DNA of 64,000 nt from Gloeotrichia echinulata CP02 (GTDB taxonomy: Bacteria; Cyanobacteriota; Cyanobacteriia; Cyanobacteriales; Nostocaceae), in contig CP051187.1 of assembly GCA_038087035.1 (NCBI GenBank), forward strand, positions 1,488,001 through 1,552,000, given 5' to 3'. The notes beneath the pieces are model-generated. The model was not told where the DNA came from. It did not search any database and was given only the letters and a program-made list of their open reading frames with translations. How positions within the stretch are numbered: position 1 is the first letter of the stretch; every line of letters starts with the position of its first letter. The position numbers were made by a program, and so were the translations under genes. This document shows, in pieces, positions 60,709 to 64,000 of this stretch.

Positions 60709-61922
60709 TTTGACATACTCCCCGCCCTAAAAGGGCCCAGATTCTGGAGTCAAACAGCAATTGCTGGCTCTTGCCAGTCTAACATCACCTAACCCAATGG
60801 TTGATGCCCCAACCATTTGAATATTTCTCGCGGCGTTTTCATCACGTCCATTAATTGATTGACAAGACGGACAACGCCACTGTCTTATGGATAAATCTAG
60901 ATTTTCTAAAATATGCCCACAATGAGAACAAGTTTTACTAGATGGATACCATTGATCTATATAAACAAGTTGTTTGTTTTTCTTTTTAGTTACCCATGAC
61001 AATATTTGGATAAATTCTCCAAAAGCTACATCTGATATTTTTCTACCCCAAAGACGTTGCATACCTTTGAGGTTTAGGGTTTCAAAACATAAAACATCAA
61101 ACTTGTCTGTCAATTCATGAGCTAATTTCCAGAACCAATCACGTCTGCGGTTACAAACATTTTCATGTTGACGAACTAAATTCTTTCTAGCTCTTTCACG
61201 ATTATTTGACCGTTTTACCTTTTTGGAGTGGTTCTTACTAGCTTTCTTAATAGCATTCAGAGATTGCTTGAGAAATTGTGGAGAATCAATTAAAGTTCCA
61301 TCAGAGCAAGTTAGAAATGTCTTCAATCCGAAATCAAACCCCGCTATTTTACCAGTCGTTGATTTAATTTCTGGTTCTAACTCATTATTAACTACAATCA
61401 CCATAAATAACTCACCTATTGCAGTGCGTTTAATGGTTAATGTTTTAATTTTGCCCTCTACTTCTCTAGATTTCCAAAATTGATAAACTCGATTGGCAAT
61501 TTTAATTCTATTCCCACTTAAGAGTTTATAACCTGCTTGTTTAAGCGTGAATGATTTGTATTTTTTAACCTTTTTAAAACTCGGTGGTCTGACTCCTTTC
61601 TTATTATGTTTAAAAAATAATTGGTAGGCTTTCTCTATGCGTTGACAGATATCTTGCACTGCTTGAGAACCTATTGATTGCCAAAATTGATGCCGTTTTC
61701 TTAATTTGGCAATATGAGACTGGAGTTTTGCACAGTTTAAGTGTTTGCTCCACATGCGATAGTACCGTTTATGTAGAGCAATACAATGGTTATAGATTAT
61801 CCCTGCGGCGTTGATCATCCGTTTCAGGTGTCTATTCCTTTTGTGTTCGTACAGCTTAAACTTTAGTGTAATCATGGCAATATTATATCAAAGTCGCCCT
61901 AGAAGGGCGAGGCTTTAAACCC
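60709..61922 (-). mobile_element. IS200/IS605-type element carrying tnpB only
   Basis: One end has the hairpin CCGCCCTAAAAGGGC (60722-60736), just beyond the tnpB stop, and the other has CGCCCTAGAAGGGCG (61895-61909). There is no tnpA, so transposition would need a TnpA in trans. The 3' part of tnpB plus the right end is where the guide (omega/reRNA) of such elements is normally encoded. Inserted between cpcD and the small ORF upstream of cpcB. Confidence 0.75.
60727..61875 (-). CDS. tnpB: TnpB RNA-guided nuclease, intact
   Basis: A 382-residue TnpB. N-terminal HTH-like region (YEHKRNRHLKRMINAAGIIY), RuvC-I Asp in IAGFDFGLKTFL, RuvC-II Glu in VLCFETLNLKGM, zinc motif CSHCGHIL..CPSC and RuvC-III Asp in NGRDENAARNI. 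All catalytic residues are present, unlike the tnpB at 12.6-13.9 kb, to which it is only distantly related. Its product would cut DNA guided by an RNA from the element's right end. Confidence 0.93.
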   Translation of the reverse strand: MITLKFKLYEHKRNRHLKRMINAAGIIYNHCIALHKRYYRMWSKHLNCAKLQSHIAKLRKRHQFWQSIGSQAVQDICQRIEKAYQLFFKHNKKGVRPPSFKKVKKYKSFTLKQAGYKLLSGNRIKIANRVYQFWKSREVEGKIKTLTIKRTAIGELFMVIVVNNELEPEIKSTTGKIAGFDFGLKTFLTCSDGTLIDSPQFLKQSLNAIKKASKNHSKKVKRSNNRERARKNLVRQHENVCNRRRDWFWKLAHELTDKFDVLCFETLNLKGMQRLWGRKISDVAFGEFIQILSWVTKKKNKQLVYIDQWYPSSKTCSHCGHILENLDLSIRQWRCPSCQSINGRDENAARNIQMVGASTIGLGDVRLARASNCCLTPESGPF

Positions 61923-62043
61923 ATTTCTTTGGTAACTTGAACTCAAATCAGCCCCAAAATATGGGAAAATAGAATTTGTCTACTACAGCATCTTCCTGTC
62001 AATAAACCAGGTGGTAGGGGCGCAAGGCCTTGCGCCCCTACGA

Positions 62044-62151
62044 GGCTCTGTCAGCAAAGCTGCTAGTTTAAAGCGGGTGAAACCAGAGCAGCAAGAAACC
62101 CTTGCCCCCTATTTCGATCATCTAATTGAGCAATTAAAGCAATTTCGTTAA
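62044..62151 (+). pseudogene. 3' end of an unknown gene
   Basis: A short frame ending in a natural-looking stop reads SVSKAASLKRVKPEQQETLA then PYFDHLIEQLKQFR. It looks like the C-terminal helix pair of a real protein whose remainder is absent; the tnpB element lies 120 bases upstream. A GGGCGCAAGGCC palindrome is just before it (62016-62037). Confidence 0.35.
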
Positions 62152-62177
62152 TCGTTACAGATATTATTTACCAATTA

Positions 62178-62214
62178 AAGCGGGCGGGGAAAATTTAAAT
62201 TTCCCCCGCCCACT
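62178..62214 (-). terminator. strong hairpin terminator after cpcD
   Basis: Arms AGTGGGCGGGGG and CCCCGCCCGCT flank an AAATTTAAATTT centre. It is 45 bases beyond the cpcD stop and would end the linker operon. It explains why cpcB-cpcA-cpcE needs its own promoter. Confidence 0.8.
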
Positions 62215-62258
62215 TGATGTATATAGGATTGCGGTCAGCTTTCCGATACAGATGGAGT

Positions 62259-62495
62259 TTAATTTTCAGTCAAGGGACGGATGCCAATAATTTTGGCGCC
62301 TAAGCGAGTAATGCGTCGCATTTCATCATTCATCCGGCTATAGGGGACTTGCAGCAGAATCGTACCGCTATTGCGAACCGGATAACTATTGTTCTGAGTT
62401 TGGTCGTTCTGCCGTAATCCTTCTACTTCATAGACAAAAACGCGATTGTCTGAGGTTGAATTTGACGCTCTGGTCAATGCGGATTGTCCCAACAT
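62259..62495 (-). CDS. cpcD: phycobilisome rod-capping linker
   Basis: A 78-residue CpcD-domain protein: NRVFVYEVEGLRQND, GTILLQVPYSRMNDEMRRIT and RLGAKIIGIRPL. It caps the core-distal end of phycocyanin rods and terminates their growth. It starts 15 bases after cpcC, so the two are cotranscribed. Followed by a strong terminator. Full length for the family. Confidence 0.95.
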   Translation of the reverse strand: MLGQSALTRASNSTSDNRVFVYEVEGLRQNDQTQNNSYPVRNSGTILLQVPYSRMNDEMRRITRLGAKIIGIRPLTEN

Positions 62496-62509
62496 GATAG
62501 TTTTATTTC

Positions 62510-63382
62510 CTATTGTGCTAAAGTGATACTGGCAACTTTACCGCCCAGCTTGTTAATTTGCTGAAGGGTATTGGATAGCTGCTCGTAGGGGACGATGAAC
62601 TCTTTATTGCTCCGACGAACTTTCGGATATCTAGGCAAACTGATAGCCGTAACTTCAATTCGGTAGAGACCCGAGGTAGAGCCTTGGGAGGATCTGCCAA
62701 AAGTGCGGCTGGGTGCAGTTCCTTTGACGGAGGGTAGGTAAGCCCAACCTTCAGTGCCACCGGAAGGAGCGACAATTGCAGAGGCACTATTTTTAGCTAG
62801 GTCCACTGCTAAACGAGAATTCGCACCAGCTAGCTGGGAGCGATCGCTATTAGCATAGCCGCGATAAAGACGGAACATCCGTGTGAAACCAACGGTTCTC
62901 TGACCTACTCCTGTGGTTACGAAGTCACGGTAGTAGGGGACGATCGCATCTCCAAAGTAAGCGTCATATTCAGCAGAGTCGATATAGGAATCGATATCTG
63001 CGTCGAAGCCTTGATTTTGGTAGCGGTCGAGATGCTCAATCACTTCCGACTCATCGTAGGGAGCGCGTCCGAGCAAATGTTTGATGTTCAATTCAATTAC
63101 CCGAGTTTGAAAATTCGGATAAAGGAATTTGGTTTTGTATAATTCAGATTTGGCAACCGCCCGAACAAAATCCCGGACACTGAGTTTACCATTGACCAGC
63201 AACGACTCCAAGCTAGTGAGACGTTCTGATTGCATCAGGTAGTCGTTGCCTAATACCTGACGATAAACTGCCCAAATGACAGTTTTGGCATCTTCTGCTG
63301 TCCAATTTGGACGCAGTTCAACCCGGGGTGTTCCCTCAAAAGCCGTAGTTCCTAAACGAGATGCTGCGGTTGTAATTGCCAC
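62510..63382 (-). CDS. cpcC: phycocyanin-associated rod linker
   Basis: A 290-residue rod linker: pfam PBS-linker domain (about 20-180, with FVRAVAKSELYKTKFLYPNF and NIKHLLGRAPYDESEV) followed by a CpcD-like domain (about 235-290, YRIEVTAISLPRYPKVRRSN). The start is GTG 63382, supported by AAGGAGAG seven bases upstream. It joins phycocyanin hexamers within the rod. Together with the next linker and cpcD it resembles the H-I-D part of an inducible cpcBAHID operon; naming as cpcI2 is possible. Confidence 0.93.
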   Translation of the reverse strand: MAITTAASRLGTTAFEGTPRVELRPNWTAEDAKTVIWAVYRQVLGNDYLMQSERLTSLESLLVNGKLSVRDFVRAVAKSELYKTKFLYPNFQTRVIELNIKHLLGRAPYDESEVIEHLDRYQNQGFDADIDSYIDSAEYDAYFGDAIVPYYRDFVTTGVGQRTVGFTRMFRLYRGYANSDRSQLAGANSRLAVDLAKNSASAIVAPSGGTEGWAYLPSVKGTAPSRTFGRSSQGSTSGLYRIEVTAISLPRYPKVRRSNKEFIVPYEQLSNTLQQINKLGGKVASITLAQ

Positions 63383-63425
63383 GAATAGCTCTCCTTGTAG
63401 ACTTGATGTTGCAAAATTGATCGGT

Positions 63426-64000
63426 TCAGGCAGGAGAAATATTGATCACCCGACTACCCCGCTGATTCAGGCGTTGTAGGGTGGCTGAGAGTTGGTCGTA
63501 TGCTACCAAATACTCACTCATACTACGTCGTATCTGGGTGATTCGTCCTCTATCTGCTTGCATAACTCGCACTCGGTAAAGCTGTCCGCGATCGCCTGCG
63601 ACAGTTCCCGCAAGTCCCCGTCCGAAGTTCGGAGTTTGAATCGGACTAGCTAAATTTAACGCGAGATCTTGGGTTAACCAAGCAGCTTTATTTTTACCTT
63701 GGGCGCGATCACTATTAGCATACCCCCGATAGATCTGAAACATCCGGCTGAAGCCTACTGTTTTTTGTCCCGGTTGAGTTTCAAATCCCCGATAATAGGG
63801 AACAACCGATTCTCCAAAGTTTTCTTGATATTCGAGTGAATCAATATAGGAATTGATTTCTGCCTCGTATCCTTTTTGCGTATAGAGATTGACATGGTAG
63901 GCAATCTCTGCTTCATCGTAGGTAGCACGACCAAGCAGATGCTTGTAGTTCAATTCGATGAAGCGGACTTGAGGCGTAGAGTGAAAGAATTTTTGCCGAT
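63426..64000 (-). CDS. second rod linker, 5' end beyond the window
   Basis: The visible 190 codons read into the window edge without interruption (FFHSTPQVRFIELNYKHLLG, then RATYDEAEIAYHVNLY) and end with a CpcD-like domain (QLYRVRVMQADRGRITQIRR, SATLQRLNQRGSRVINISPA). The true start is past 64000. It lies 43 bases before cpcC on the same strand. By order it corresponds to CpcH of cpcBAHID operons, which would place another cpcBA pair just outside the window. Confidence 0.9.
   Translation of the reverse strand, partial: RQKFFHSTPQVRFIELNYKHLLGRATYDEAEIAYHVNLYTQKGYEAEINSYIDSLEYQENFGESVVPYYRGFETQPGQKTVGFSRMFQIYRGYANSDRAQGKNKAAWLTQDLALNLASPIQTPNFGRGLAGTVAGDRGQLYRVRVMQADRGRITQIRRSMSEYLVAYDQLSATLQRLNQRGSRVINISPA

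Overview
The window looks like chromosomal DNA of a filamentous, probably heterocyst-forming cyanobacterium (Nostocales; a Tolypothrix, Calothrix or Nostoc relative). The evidence is phycocyanin subunits, linkers and lyases, a cyanobacterial cox/cta set, very frequent GCGATCGC (HIP1) octamers, short tandem repeats in operon spacers, and many dispersed palindromes. The genus is inference. No rRNA, tRNA or CRISPR array was seen.

Layout. 0-5.4 kb: a methyltransferase, a degenerate short-chain dehydrogenase, a YddA/SbmA-type ABC exporter and an unknown HExxH protein. 5.4-7.7 kb: a tight gdmH-hypA-hypB operon, best read as a Ni-dependent guanidine hydrolase with its two nickel-loading proteins. 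8.7-16.5 kb: cytochrome c oxidase (ctaC-ctaD-ctaE, minus strand) divergent from heme A synthesis (ctaA, ctaB), with a dead tnpB between them. 16.7-18.7 kb: hicB with a truncated hicA, and an RCK-type channel. 19.2-20.8 and 30.4-32.0 kb: two paralogous genes joining a nucleoside-phosphorylase-like domain to an FGE/C-type-lectin domain. 21.3-23.8 kb: a toxin-antitoxin cluster. 24.4-29.3 kb: a giant polytopic membrane protein and a small one. 29.3-38.8 kb: MITE arrays, a truncated polyferredoxin, a decayed CHAT/P-loop/WD40 gene and an ISL3-type insertion sequence. 39.3-48.8 kb: MATE exporter and a compact NRPS locus (DUF3326-like protein, PLP decarboxylase-like enzyme, A-PCP-C NRPS, methyltransferase, Cys-rich protein). 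49.4-57.4 kb: YgfZ/GcvT-like protein, DUF5331-like protein, cpcF, a COP23-trypsin-trypsin/TPR group and a PsbP-like protein. 57.9-64 kb: cpcE, cpcA, cpcB, a small ORF, an intact tnpB element, cpcD, cpcC and the 3' part of another rod linker.

Most notable: the two fusion paralogs carry the signature of targets of a diversity-generating retroelement (DGR). In an 81-bp block near their 3' ends they differ at 18 positions. Sixteen of these have adenine in one copy, and none is synonymous. The surrounding coding DNA and even the non-coding 3' flank are nearly identical. No reverse transcriptase or template repeat was seen here, so the DGR core would have to act from elsewhere. The nucleoside-phosphorylase effector domain suggests a conflict or immunity role for a diversified sensor.

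Other points of interest are the NRPS locus (predicted leucine-loading A domain, altered condensation motif), the guanidine hydrolase operon, cpcE and cpcF split by an unrelated gene group, and small mobile repeats whose insertion sites can be read directly: an empty site in a paralog, a broken vapC and a doubly hit tnpB.
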